DNA of 64,000 nucleotides. It comes from Cylindrospermopsis curvispora GIHE-G1 (lineage in GTDB: Bacteria > Cyanobacteriota > Cyanobacteriia > Cyanobacteriales > Nostocaceae). The translations under genes and the position numbers were made by a program. The stretch spans positions 692,311-756,310 of the forward strand of contig NZ_CP060822.1 of NCBI RefSeq assembly GCF_014489415.1. The letters are read 5' to 3'. Shown one piece after another: positions 27,535-35,620 of the stretch; the first letter of the stretch is position 1, and every line of letters starts with the position of its first letter. The notes beneath the pieces were generated by a model that saw nothing but the letters and a program-made list of their open reading frames with translations, did not search any database and was not told the DNA's origin.

Positions 27535-27694
27535 TATATATACCTTTTTGTGTTAAAAATTAATTTTATTTGATTAACGGATATAGATGTTTTTCCGAGT
27601 TCTACCATTCTAGGAGAAATACTACAAAGGTTTCAACTACTGGATAAGAGTAAAATTATTTACTACGTATTTGATTAGCTGTTCTAAGCTTTCC
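27304..27694. repeat. Direct repeat R1, ~390 bp (partner at 29449-29838)
   Basis: Covers the 5' end of the SucC-like gene, its upstream region and the 3' end of the cysC remnant. The second copy matches almost base for base, with a one-base indel near 27585. The two copies bound ~1.8 kb of IS and gene debris. Confidence 0.88.
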
Positions 27695-27985
27695 TCGACA
27701 GAAAGTTGAGAAGTTTCTACCCGTAAATCTGGCGCTTTGGGTGGTTCGGGCGCTTTGGGTGGTTCGTAGGGGGCGCTGATTCCCGTAAAGGACTCAATTT
27801 CTCCACAGCGTGCTTTTGCATAGAGTCCCTTGGGGTCACGTTGTTCACAAATTTCCAGTGGAGTTGCAATATATACTTCATGAAATAGATCTCCGGACAG
27901 AATCCGGATTTGCTCCCGGTCTTTCCTGTCTTTAAACAACGATCAAATGGGGACACAAAATGTTCTGTATGTTGAATATTCGCTG
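27637..27985 (-). pseudogene. cysC: Adenylylsulfate kinase (cysC) remnant
   Basis: The 3' part of an APS kinase gene: FHEVYIATPLEICEQRDPKGLYAKA then RCGEIESFTGISAPYEPP and a C-terminal SQLSVEESLEQLIKYV are characteristic. Upstream the homologous text moves to another frame (EHFVSPFDR around 27950), showing a frameshift, and the N-terminal Walker A region is missing altogether. A tandem 18-base duplication at about 27731-27766 yields PPKAPEPPKAPD. APS kinase normally makes PAPS from APS. This copy cannot encode a functional enzyme. Confidence 0.75.
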
Positions 27986-28053
27986 ATTTCATAATCCATA
28001 GAGTTGTTGGAAAATAAGGTATAATAGTCTAGCAGACAAGTAGGGTGATATCA

Positions 28054-28260
28054 ATGTTGGACTTAGACCGCATCCTGAATCAAGAGCGACTGCTACGAGC
28101 AATGACTGGACTCAACCGTCAAGCATTCAACAAGCTGTTATCTCAGTTTGCTGATACCTATGAACGCACCGTGTTCAACTCCTTAGCAAACCGTAAACGT
28201 GCGCCCGGGGAGGGACGCAAGCCCACATTGAGAACTATAACTGGTCATGGACTCATTTAG
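28054..28260 (+). pseudogene. IS5-like transposase, N-terminal fragment
   Basis: About 68 codons starting MLDLDRILNQERLLRAMTGL and including FADTYERTVFNSLANRKRAPGEGRKPTLR, which I recognise as the helix-turn-helix N-terminus of a DDE transposase common in cyanobacteria. The catalytic domain is absent: the frame diverges after RKPTLRTI and stops. A remnant of an insertion sequence. Confidence 0.7.
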
Positions 28261-28285
28261 GGCTTCTAATGTTCGTGCCTCACGA

Positions 28286-28714
28286 CTACGGAGAAATTGC
28301 TTTAATTTTGACAAACATAATTCTATCGGAGAGTGGAGTCTCCTGTTCACTGGCATTTAGACTTTTTTTATGACGTAGACCCAACTTTTCTAAGGCTCGA
28401 TGCATGGTTGTGATACTAACACTAGTGCCCGTCGTTTCTCTCAGGCGATCGCATAATTCTGAAAGTAGTAAATCATTTTTCTCATCCAGCCAAGACTTGA
28501 TCATGTTTAAATATTGGCCTGCAATTATAGGCTTTTCATATCCTCCACATTGCTTTGGCTCAACTTGCCCAGGTTCACGATAACGACGTACTAAATTTTT
28601 CACAAATGATAAGCTGACCTTGAATCTTTCTGACAACTGGCGTTGAGATCCCTCTTGAGCAACCCATGCTACAATCACGCGATTACGCAAATCTATTGAA
28701 TAAGGTTTTGGCAT
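28286..28714 (-). pseudogene. IS630 family transposase, N-terminal fragment
   Basis: About 142 codons from the ATG at 28714 (MPKPYSIDLRNRVIVAW), containing the two helix-turn-helix blocks of IS630/Tc1-mariner transposases (QRQLSERFKVSLSFVKNLVRRY and TGTSVSITTMHRALEKLGLRHKKS). The DDE domain, normally in a following or frameshifted frame, is missing; the homologous text ends at about SEQETP. It abuts the IS5-like fragment, so two elements have been truncated against each other. Confidence 0.75.
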
Positions 28715-28786
28715 ATAATTTGACAGCACTTCTACTCTATTTTAGTTTATTACCCTTATTATAGCTTATCTTATTTTGGAGTTTAA

Positions 28787-29335
28787 CTACATGAAAATTG
28801 CTGTAGCATTGCCCTGCAATAGCCAAAACATTAGTACTAATAAAGCATTGATAATAATGCCATATTGTCCAATACCCAGAGTAGTGGTATGAGTACCAAG
28901 TGACAAACAAGTAACTATTGTAAACCAGGCTTTTAATTTTCCATAGGGTTTGCCGATTTGATAAGCAAAAATGGCTAAAATAACTAGAGAGATGGCATTT
29001 AAAAGAACATGATACCACAGGGTTAATTCAAAAGGAATGGGTGGGAAAAATATGAAACCTGAGAAAAAAGCCCAAGCTGGATATCCCCCAGATGTTACAG
29101 CACCCAGTTGAGGATCTATCAAAGGTGAACCGTTGGTAATATCATAGGGATATAAACCATAATAAATATACCTTTGTTCTTTCCAACGAGTATATAAATC
29201 TGTAGATTGTGCATTTATTATCAATTTATAAAAACCTATGATAAGGTAAAGAAAACAGAGTATGCTTAAAGCTGCGGATAGGCCAAAGATAATTTTTGAG
29301 GGGGTAAGCTTTTTAAAAAACAGTAGTTTATTCAT
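28787..29335 (-). pseudogene. GT87-like (DUF2029) membrane glycosyltransferase, truncated
   Basis: About 182 codons of a polytopic membrane protein. An N-terminal membrane helix (IIFGLSAALSILCFLYLIIGF) is followed by the conserved block TSGGYPAWAFFSGFIFFPP and AYQIGKPYGK, and later LGIGQYGIIINALLVLMFWLLQ, typical of GT87-family mannosyltransferase-like proteins that use polyprenyl-phosphate sugars. Full-length members have roughly 400 aa, so the 3' half is lost, apparently where the IS630 remnant begins. Could be expressed as a stub but is unlikely to be functional. Confidence 0.65.
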
Positions 29336-29383
29336 TCTCTTGCTTAAAACTGACTTCATGAGTAAAGATTATTATAGCCAACT

Positions 29384-29446
29384 TACTTAAAGCTGCTGCG
29401 CCTTTTTCCAGTAGCATTTCCAGTCTATCCAGTGCCATCGCACCCT
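29384..29446 (-). pseudogene. Fragment of an aroE-like C-terminus
   Basis: About 63 bases reading GAMALDRLEMLLEKGAAAL on the minus strand, against GAIALDGLEMLVQQGAAAL in the intact aroE at 31.6 kb. It is fused directly to the SucC-like repeat copy. Confidence 0.65.
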
Positions 29447-29448
29447 TT

Positions 29449-29838
29449 GGGTAAGCTAAATATACTTTGAGCAGCTGCAATGGCATCAATAGTCGTTTCT
29501 GCAATTTTGACTCCGCCAACTTGTGAGCGGTCTTTGGCATACACCTGGGATTTCAGCACAATTGGGTAGGGGATTTTTAACCTTTTTAAATCTGTGGGGT
29601 GGTCAATTCTTTGAGATGGTAATACGGGAATTCCTATCTTGTTAAACCACTCCTTAACTTGATACTCGAGTAAGTCCATTATATATACCTTTTTGCGTTA
29701 AAAATTAATTTTATTTGATTAACGGAATAGATGTTTTTCCGAGTTCTACCATTCTAGGAGAAATACTACAAAGGTTTCAACTACTGGATAACAGTAAAAT
29801 TATTTACTACGTATTCGATTAGCTGTTCTAAGCTTTCC
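29449..29838. repeat. Direct repeat R1, second copy (truncated sucC-like 5' end plus cysC 3' end)
   Basis: On the minus strand it encodes MDLLEYQVKEWFNKIG and ~77 codons of the SucC-like protein before running into foreign sequence, and includes the upstream ~160 bases up to the cysC tail. Partner of 27304-27694. Confidence 0.88.
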
Positions 29839-29839
29839 G

Positions 29840-29876
29840 GTCAACCTACTCGAGGGTGCCTTCTCCGCTCTCCGCA
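29840..29876 (+). pseudogene. Fragment of a UPF0175 antitoxin gene
   Basis: About 35 bases (CAACCTACTCGAGGGTGCC and following) match the 5' coding part of the UPF0175 gene at 31115-31150, encoding NLP-EGAFSALR with one or two changes. Directly joined to the R1 copy. Confidence 0.6.
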
Positions 29877-29934
29877 AGAGAGGGAAAGTTTTTAAAAACC
29901 CCTCTCCCAGGGGTATTTCGGTCCAGGTAATAGT

Positions 29935-30822
29935 TTATTCGAGTGTAGTAATATCAATACCCTTAGCTTTTAATTGTGCTAGTAAGGTTTGATACTTTTG
30001 TTGTTCCTGCTCTTTAAGAAATCTTTCTTGTTCTTTAAGCAGTTTTTCCCGTTCTGCACGCTGAGTTTCCTGTTCTTTAAGCAGTTTTTCCCGTTCTGCA
30101 CGCTGAGTTTCCTGTTCTTTAAGCATTTTTTCCCGTTCTGCACGTTGATTTGCTTGTTCTCGAAGAAATTTTTCCTGTTCTGCATAATTGCTCAACTCTA
30201 CAGGACTAAGAAACCTACCACCGTCTGGATAATAGATGACTAATTCATCTCCCGTCATATCAAACCGTACATCCAATCTTGGACTAGTCCAAACACTAAA
30301 ATCCTTAATCTCTTTAAATGAATTATTTTCTCTAATAGATACTTCTAGACTAATCCTATCTGGGTCATACACATAATACTCTTCTACTCCATGTTTCAGA
30401 TAAAACAGCTTTTTTTTGTCCATTTCATCTTGAGTATTCCCGGGAGATAAAATTTCAAAAACCACCTGGGGAGGAATATTATCCTCCTCCCACTGTCGAT
30501 AAGACCCCCGGTGTGCCTTGGGTCTCCCAAACACCACCATGGTATCGGGAGCTAGTTTAATTTTGTTGCTCCCCTCTACTGGATACCAAAATAAGTCCCC
30601 AGCTACAAACACATGTGGATTAGACTTAAATAGTATTTCCAGATTCTCTTTGATTTTGACAATCCATGTGAATTGTTTAGTGTTATCCGCCATGGGTTCA
30701 CCATCACTTTCTGGGTAGACAATTTCAGGGACGATTGTCTCTCCAAGCTGATTTTTATTAGATTTTATCACCCCTAGTTGAGTTTTTGGTGGAACTTGCC
30801 TCACCATATCTATACCTCCCAT
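29935..30822 (-). CDS. Uma2 family (DUF820) putative endonuclease with coiled-coil repeat tail
   Basis: A 295 aa protein. The central PD-(D/E)XK-like Uma2 core includes LAPDTMVVFGRPK, PPQVVFEILSPGNTQDEMDKK and KHGVEEYYVYDPDRISLEV. The family is greatly expanded in cyanobacteria, often fragmentary or transposon-linked, and its function is unknown. The C-terminus is a coiled coil of near-identical 14-residue repeats (LLKEQETQRAEREK) encoded by 42-base tandem units at about 30010-30170. The core looks intact. Confidence 0.85.
   Translation of the reverse strand: MGGIDMVRQVPPKTQLGVIKSNKNQLGETIVPEIVYPESDGEPMADNTKQFTWIVKIKENLEILFKSNPHVFVAGDLFWYPVEGSNKIKLAPDTMVVFGRPKAHRGSYRQWEEDNIPPQVVFEILSPGNTQDEMDKKKLFYLKHGVEEYYVYDPDRISLEVSIRENNSFKEIKDFSVWTSPRLDVRFDMTGDELVIYYPDGGRFLSPVELSNYAEQEKFLREQANQRAEREKMLKEQETQRAEREKLLKEQETQRAEREKLLKEQERFLKEQEQQKYQTLLAQLKAKGIDITTLE
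30008..30175 (-). repeat. 42-base tandem repeats in the Uma2 gene
   Basis: Three to four units containing TTCTTTAAGCAGTTTTTCCC, with nearly no change between adjacent units and growing divergence at the edges. They encode 14-residue coiled-coil heptad pairs and are likely to vary in copy number. Confidence 0.8.
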
Positions 30823-31099
30823 TGACTTTGGTACTGACTCAATCGGTTTAACTTACTATAACATGGCTTCTGTAGAAATGTGTTTCGTACCCCCACTTAA
30901 AATTAATTGAGTTGATTAAATCTAATATCTTTACTCATGCTTGAGAGCGATCGCCTCCTGAATTATGCCAAAAAAACCATCTATCTAAATATCACGCTTG
31001 ACTTACTCAACAAAGTTAGATAAGTTAGGGTCATAATCATGTGCTGAGCCTTGATGGTCTTCATGATCCCAGTTCGTATAAACCAGACTCGCCCACCTA

Positions 31100-31351
31100 A
31101 TGATTCAAATTCAACTCAACCTACCCGAGGGTGCCTTCTCTGCTCTCCGCAGCACCCCAGGGGAGTTCGCTCAAGAATTGCTTATCGCTGGCGTAGTTAA
31201 GTGGTATGAAATTGGCATGATCTCCCAATCCAAAGCTGTCGAAATTGCTGGCATCAGTCGTCAGTCTTTTTTACAGGCCCTTGAGCGATTTGGAGTTTCC
31301 CCATTTCAGACTACCTTAGAAGAACTCACGGAGGAAATTAACCGTGGTTAA
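31100..31351 (+). CDS. UPF0175 family antitoxin
   Basis: An 83 aa protein of the UPF0175 family: IQLNLPEGAFSALRSTP at the start, ELLIAGVVKWYEIGMISQSKAVEIAGISRQSFLQALERF with a helix-turn-helix-like C-terminus. Members are usually antitoxins paired with a DUF3368 PIN-domain RNase encoded just downstream. Here the downstream partner starts within the last codons of this gene but is damaged, so the antitoxin appears orphaned. Intact and probably autoregulatory. Confidence 0.85.
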   Translation: MIQIQLNLPEGAFSALRSTPGEFAQELLIAGVVKWYEIGMISQSKAVEIAGISRQSFLQALERFGVSPFQTTLEELTEEINRG

Positions 31352-31559
31352 GCGTTGGGTAGTCAATGCCTCCCCGATTATCAGCCTAGTCAAAATTAAT
31401 CGCATACATTATTTACTCAGTGAACTGTGTTTAGAAAAGCTGATGCAAGTTGGTTTACGCATTAGTCCGACTATCCTTGCTCATGCGATCGCTCTGGCAA
31501 AAGAGTAGTAATAAGCTGTCGTGCAGCTAGAACGTATAAAATGAGCGGTAAAATTTAAC
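31344..31559 (+). pseudogene. DUF3368 PIN-domain toxin, internally deleted
   Basis: From a GTG at 31344 (overlapping the antitoxin by 8 bases) the frame reads VVKRWVVNASPIISLVKINRI, the N-terminus of a DUF3368 PIN toxin with its first catalytic Asp replaced by Asn (VVNASP, as is common in this family). It then jumps to CLEKLMQVGLRISPTILAHAI, the C-terminal helix. Most of the PIN core is deleted. An extra A in the run at 31499-31503 also changes the usual AKE stop. The toxin should be inactive. Confidence 0.75.
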
Positions 31560-32481
31560 TTGCAGTTTGGACCCCGAGTGTGAGAACCTGCTGCATTTTG
31601 ACAATGGGGATCTCCACATTGACATTTTCTTGTTGTAGCCAAAGTTTTAAAGCTGCTGCACCTTGTTGCACCAGCATTTCCAATCCATCCAGTGCGATCG
31701 CACCCTGTGCTTGTGCTAATTGTAAAAATCGGGTTGGTTTGGGAGTGTAGATTAGGTCATAGGCGATCGCATGGCTAGGTAATTTATGCAGTTGGTCTTC
31801 AGTCACAGGTGACTCATCTATATTTGGGTACATACCAATGGGTGTGGTATTGACTAACAAGTTACATTGAGGGATGAGCTGTGGTAATTGCTCCCAACTA
31901 TGGGTCTTGAGTTTATTAGTCAATTCATGAGCAAGGGGAGAATCTATCCAACTTTGCTCAAGTTGTTTTAATTTTTCCATATTCCTACCTACTAGGTGAA
32001 TTTCTCCCATTCCCAGTTGAATACAACCAGCAACCACTGCTCTTGCTGCACCACCGTTGCCTATAACTACCGCTTTCTTTTCATGCCAGTTTTGATTGTA
32101 TGTAGTTTGTAGTGGTGCTATAAATCCTGCCACATCCGTATTTGTTCCTATCCACCTCTCCCCTACACGAATTACCGTATTAACTGCACCTATAGCTTGA
32201 GCAACAGGAGATATTTCATGTAATAAAGGTATAATTGCCTGTTTATGGGGAATTGTGACATTAAAACCAACCACACCAATGGAAGCAAAACCAGCGATCG
32301 CCTGTTGTAAATTGTCCGGTGCAATGGGAAAAGGCAAATACACGTAGTCTAATCCTAAGTGGTGTAAAGCTGCATTGTGCATCAAGGGTGATAGGGAGTG
32401 CTCCACAGGATAGCCAATCACTCCCATAATTTTAGTTTTTCCAGTAATTCTTGGACAATGATCATATTCTTGGTCATTCAT
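31555..32481 (-). CDS. aroE: Shikimate dehydrogenase
   Basis: NADPH-dependent reduction of 3-dehydroshikimate to shikimate. The 308 aa protein has the substrate-binding N-terminal domain (GVIGYPVEHSLSPLMHNAAL; GFNVTIPHKQAIIPLL with the catalytic Lys) and the NADP-binding domain (VVIGNGGAARAVVAGCI), followed by NTTPIGMYP and the C-terminal GAIALDGLEMLVQQGAAAL. The first ~18 residues vary in the family, so the start may be slightly internal. A fragment of the C-terminal coding region recurs at 29384. Confidence 0.95.
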   Translation of the reverse strand: MNDQEYDHCPRITGKTKIMGVIGYPVEHSLSPLMHNAALHHLGLDYVYLPFPIAPDNLQQAIAGFASIGVVGFNVTIPHKQAIIPLLHEISPVAQAIGAVNTVIRVGERWIGTNTDVAGFIAPLQTTYNQNWHEKKAVVIGNGGAARAVVAGCIQLGMGEIHLVGRNMEKLKQLEQSWIDSPLAHELTNKLKTHSWEQLPQLIPQCNLLVNTTPIGMYPNIDESPVTEDQLHKLPSHAIAYDLIYTPKPTRFLQLAQAQGAIALDGLEMLVQQGAAALKLWLQQENVNVEIPIVKMQQVLTLGVQTAS

Positions 32482-32561
32482 ACAATTAGGACGCTGACAT
32501 TTTTAAAAACTTGAGGTAATTATACTAGTTTAGAAGACAAGTAGGAAAAATACAAAGTAAG

Positions 32562-32594
32562 ATCCCCCTAGGTTCTGATGGAACCTGGGGGGAT
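32562..32594 (-). terminator. Hairpin between hsp20 and aroE
   Basis: A strong stem, ATCCCCC(C)AGGTTC paired with GAACCT(A)GGGGGAT around a 4-base loop, lies 23 bases after the hsp20 stop. It is followed by only a short T-run on the minus strand, so it may be an attenuator or RNA-stabilising hairpin rather than a strict Rho-independent terminator. Confidence 0.5.
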
Positions 32595-32616
32595 TTTAAC
32601 TAAGAACTAGGAAGAA

Positions 32617-33066
32617 CTAGGAATTGCTGCCTAAACTAACTTTCACCACTTTGCTTTTTTCTTCTACCAATTTGGGTAAGGTCAGATGCAAAATACCATC
32701 TTTGTAATCAGCAGTAACATTGGTGTTTTGAACAGGTACGGGAAGGGAAATCACTCGGTGGAACTGACCATAATAAAACTCTGTCTTGGTTTTGTTTTTT
32801 CCCTCAACAGTAGTTTGAGACTTCCTTTCTCCGGTAATAGAAACTGAATCCTCTGTAACTTGAATATCCAGGTCTTTAGCTTCCATGCCAGGAATCTCTA
32901 GCTTGAGAACAATTGTGTCCTCAGTTTCAGTCATTTCTGCTGCTGGAACCCTAGCCACAGTATTTAAATCCTTTAAGCTAGTAGGTACAAAATCACCCAA
33001 CAATTGGTTCAAATTACGTTCTAGGGTTTCTATTTCTTTCCAAGGACTGTAACGAATTAGTGCCAT
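32617..33066 (-). CDS. hspA: Small heat shock protein, Hsp20 family
   Basis: A 149 aa alpha-crystallin-domain chaperone (MALIRYSPWKEIETLERNLN at the start; KLEIPGMEAKDLDIQVTED; SITGERKSQT; GILHLTLPKLVEE at the end). It binds unfolding proteins under heat and oxidative stress. The start at 33066 follows an AGAGGAA ribosome-binding site; a longer start six codons upstream is less likely. No CIRCE element is seen upstream. Confidence 0.93.
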   Translation of the reverse strand: MALIRYSPWKEIETLERNLNQLLGDFVPTSLKDLNTVARVPAAEMTETEDTIVLKLEIPGMEAKDLDIQVTEDSVSITGERKSQTTVEGKNKTKTEFYYGQFHRVISLPVPVQNTNVTADYKDGILHLTLPKLVEEKSKVVKVSLGSNS

Positions 33067-33327
33067 AATCGATTCCTCTGTCAATTTATTAGTAGTTTGT
33101 TTAGTGATTGCAAGAGTTTTATCAACCCTTTGACTATTATGTTATTCCTAGTTAAAAAAGATGTAAATTCGGCTCTCTCACTTATTTAATGATGATTACC
33201 GTACTTATAGTTTCCTAGACATAGATAAGGATATAAATAATATCCCCAGCTTTTTTGGGAAATGAGGTACAATTTTAATTAATCTTCCGTTGTTGATTTA
33301 CAATATTGACGGGGAGGTAATACCAAA

Positions 33328-33460
33328 ATGGCTACCACGGATGAATACAGACAACATATAAAAAATCTTCTGTCGGCACAAGCCAAGCTAGTTTGGGATA
33401 AACGTATTTAATCAGAAATGATTTTTGATACTGAACGGGATCACTATCAACTCTTATTAT
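33328..33460 (+). pseudogene. XisI-like (fdxN-element excision factor) remnant
   Basis: MATTDEYRQHIKNLLSAQAK then, after an in-frame TAA at 33409-33411, SEMIFDTERDHYQLL in the same frame. The two pieces line up with the N-terminus of XisI-type proteins (YRQ.I...L... and ..IFD..RDHYQLL). The frame after YQLL loses similarity, so there is also a frameshift or deletion. XisI, with XisF and XisH, controls excision of the fdxN element in heterocysts, though most family members are outside that element. No xisH is seen nearby. Confidence 0.55.
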
Positions 33461-33665
33461 TGTTCTTTAAAACCCTCATATTAGTGCTTGTACAAAAAAA
33501 CATTGATATTTCCAATGAATTTCCGATCGCAAAAACCATATTCGTGACAATTGAGTTAGAATTATTAAAGGTTTGTTACAGAGCTGGCAAAAGACCCCCA
33601 TTTCTGATATGCAAGCCCTATCTAGTTCTCAAATATAAAAACTCAAAAACTCACAAAGGCTCTCT

Positions 33666-35459
33666 ATGACGCTCCCAATTCGTAACGTCGCCATTATCGC
33701 CCACGTTGACCACGGCAAAACCACCCTGGTTGATGCTCTCCTGAAACAGTCCGGCATTTTCCGCGAAGGCGAAGACGTTCCGGATTGTGTCATGGACTCC
33801 AATGATCTAGAGAGAGAGCGAGGCATTACTATTCTTTCCAAGAATACTGCGGTTAAGTATAAAGATACCCTAATCAATATTGTGGACACTCCCGGTCACG
33901 CTGACTTTGGTGGAGAGGTGGAACGAGTTCTGGGTATGGTGGATGGTTGTATACTAATTGTTGATGCTAATGAAGGACCCATGCCTCAAACCAGGTTTGT
34001 GTTAAAAAAGGCTTTGGAAAAGGGCCTACGTCCCATTGTGGTAATTAACAAAATCGACCGCGCTAAGGCTGATCCCCATGTTGCTGTTGATAAGGTTTTA
34101 GACCTGTTCCTGGAATTGGGTGCAGATGATGATCAGTGTGATTTTCCCTATCTATTCGCATCGGGAATGGCTGGTTATGCTAAAGAAACCCTGGAAGCAG
34201 AATCGGTAGACATGAAACCCTTGTTTGAGGCAATCTTACGCCACGTTCCCGCACCGGTGGGTGACCCCCTCAAACCACTCCAACTACAAGTGACCACCCT
34301 GGACTATTCCGAATATCTGGGACGGATTGTAATTGGTAGAATCCACAACGGTACTATTCGCGCTGGACAACAGGCAGCTTTAGTAACAGAAACTGGCAAT
34401 ATTGTCAAGTCCAAAATTTCTAAACTGATGGGATTTGAAGGCTTAAAGCGAGTAGAACTAGAAGAAGCTTCTGCTGGCTATATTGTGGCGGTAGCTGGTT
34501 TTGCGGACGCATATATTGGAGAAACTATTACAGATCCTAATGAACCCCAGGCATTACCACTCATTAAAGTGGATGAACCAACCTTACAGATGACCTTCTG
34601 GGTAAATGATTCACCCTTTGCTGGACAGGAAGGTAAACTGGTCACATCTCGTCAAGTGCGCGATCGCCTGTTCCGCGAACTAGAAACCAACGTAGCTTTA
34701 AGGGTGGAAGAAACCGATTCACCTGATAAGTTCCACGTATCTGGTCGAGGTGAACTGCACTTGGGGATCTTGATTGAAACCATGCGTCGGGAAGGATATG
34801 AGTTCCAGGTTTCCCAACCTCAAGTAATCTACCGAGAAGTTAACGGTCAACCTTGTGAACCCTACGAACTGTTAGTATTAGACGTTCCCGCTGATGCTGT
34901 TGGTAGCTGTATAGAACGTTTGGGTCAACGTCGAGGAGAAATGCAAGATATGCAACCAAGAGCAGGCGATCGCACCCAATTAGAATTTGTGATTCCCGCT
35001 CGTGGTTTAATTGGGTTCCGGGGGGAATTTATGCGCATGACCCGTGGTGAAGGTATCATGAACCACAGTTTCCTGGACTATCGCCCCCTTTCTGGAGAAA
35101 TTGAAGCCCGCAACAAAGGTGTATTAATTGCCTTTGAAGAAGGTGTTTCCACATTTTACGCCATGAAAAACGCGGAGGACCGTGGTGTATTCTTTATTCA
35201 TCCTGGAACCAAGGTCTACAAAGGTATGATTGTAGGTGAGCATAATCGTCCTCAAGACTTAGAACTAAATGTTTGTAAAACTAAGCAATTAACTAACCAC
35301 CGGGCATCGGGTGGGGACGAACTTGTGCAGTTACAAACACCAGTAGAAATGAGTTTAGAAAGGGCGTTAGAGTACATTGGTTCAGATGAGCTAGTAGAAG
35401 TGACACCCCAGTCCATACGTTTACGTAAGATGGTGAAGAAGCTGGCAAAACAAAGGTAA
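33666..35459 (+). CDS. typA: Translational GTPase TypA (BipA)
   Basis: A 597 aa ribosome-associated GTPase of the EF-G superfamily that aids ribosome assembly and stress adaptation. G motifs: [50 protein letters not shown]. Then domain II, the EF-G-like domain ([24 protein letters not shown]) and the TypA-specific C-terminal domain with THRASGGDE-like text ([13 protein letters not shown]). Intact. Confidence 0.97.
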   Translation: MTLPIRNVAIIAHVDHGKTTLVDALLKQSGIFREGEDVPDCVMDSNDLERERGITILSKNTAVKYKDTLINIVDTPGHADFGGEVERVLGMVDGCILIVDANEGPMPQTRFVLKKALEKGLRPIVVINKIDRAKADPHVAVDKVLDLFLELGADDDQCDFPYLFASGMAGYAKETLEAESVDMKPLFEAILRHVPAPVGDPLKPLQLQVTTLDYSEYLGRIVIGRIHNGTIRAGQQAALVTETGNIVKSKISKLMGFEGLKRVELEEASAGYIVAVAGFADAYIGETITDPNEPQALPLIKVDEPTLQMTFWVNDSPFAGQEGKLVTSRQVRDRLFRELETNVALRVEETDSPDKFHVSGRGELHLGILIETMRREGYEFQVSQPQVIYREVNGQPCEPYELLVLDVPADAVGSCIERLGQRRGEMQDMQPRAGDRTQLEFVIPARGLIGFRGEFMRMTRGEGIMNHSFLDYRPLSGEIEARNKGVLIAFEEGVSTFYAMKNAEDRGVFFIHPGTKVYKGMIVGEHNRPQDLELNVCKTKQLTNHRASGGDELVQLQTPVEMSLERALEYIGSDELVEVTPQSIRLRKMVKKLAKQR

Positions 35460-35490
35460 TTGATGTGGGGAGATGGGGATTTCAAAATTG

Positions 35491-35530
35491 CAGGGAGGGC
35501 TAAAAGCGGTTTTTAAAAACATCCTCCCTG
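35491..35530 (+). terminator. Hairpin downstream of typA
   Basis: CAGGGAGG pairs with CCTCCCTG around a ~24-base loop, 32 bases after the typA stop. No long T-run follows, so termination is plausible but not certain. Confidence 0.4.
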
Positions 35531-35531
35531 G

Positions 35532-35620
35532 ATTAGGTGGGTGGAATTAAATATAAGATGAATGTAGGATGGGTTGAGCAACGAAACCCATCCTACAAAT
35601 AATTGTGACTCCGTACTTAA
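35532..35620 (+). repeat. Dispersed small repeat, copy B (full length)
   Basis: TTAGGTGGGTGGAATTAAAT at one end, a central imperfect hairpin of GTAGGATGGGTT and AACCCATCCTAC type, and AATTGTGACTCCGTACTTAA at the other end. Same family as copies at 20807, 46337, 49861 and 63611. No coding capacity; a MITE-like element. Confidence 0.75.

Noticed and set aside
27717-27992. A 91-codon minus-strand frame over the cysC remnant
   Set aside because: Only its first part (HFVSPFDR) fits cysC; the remainder is an out-of-frame reading of the remnant. Treated as part of the pseudogene.
28737-29018. Alternative minus-strand frame over the GT87-like remnant
   Set aside because: It is a shifted reading of the same DNA without family signature; the frame at 28787-29335 carries the conserved text.
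30008-30175. Regularly spaced repeats considered as a CRISPR array
   Set aside because: The units are contiguous 42-base tandem repeats within a coding frame, with no spacers. No CRISPR array was found elsewhere in the window.
33412-33669. An independent 83-aa gene starting at the ATG at 33418
   Set aside because: Its first residues continue the XisI-like text across a stop codon, and the remainder has no recognisable features, so it is better explained as pseudogene plus the typA leader.
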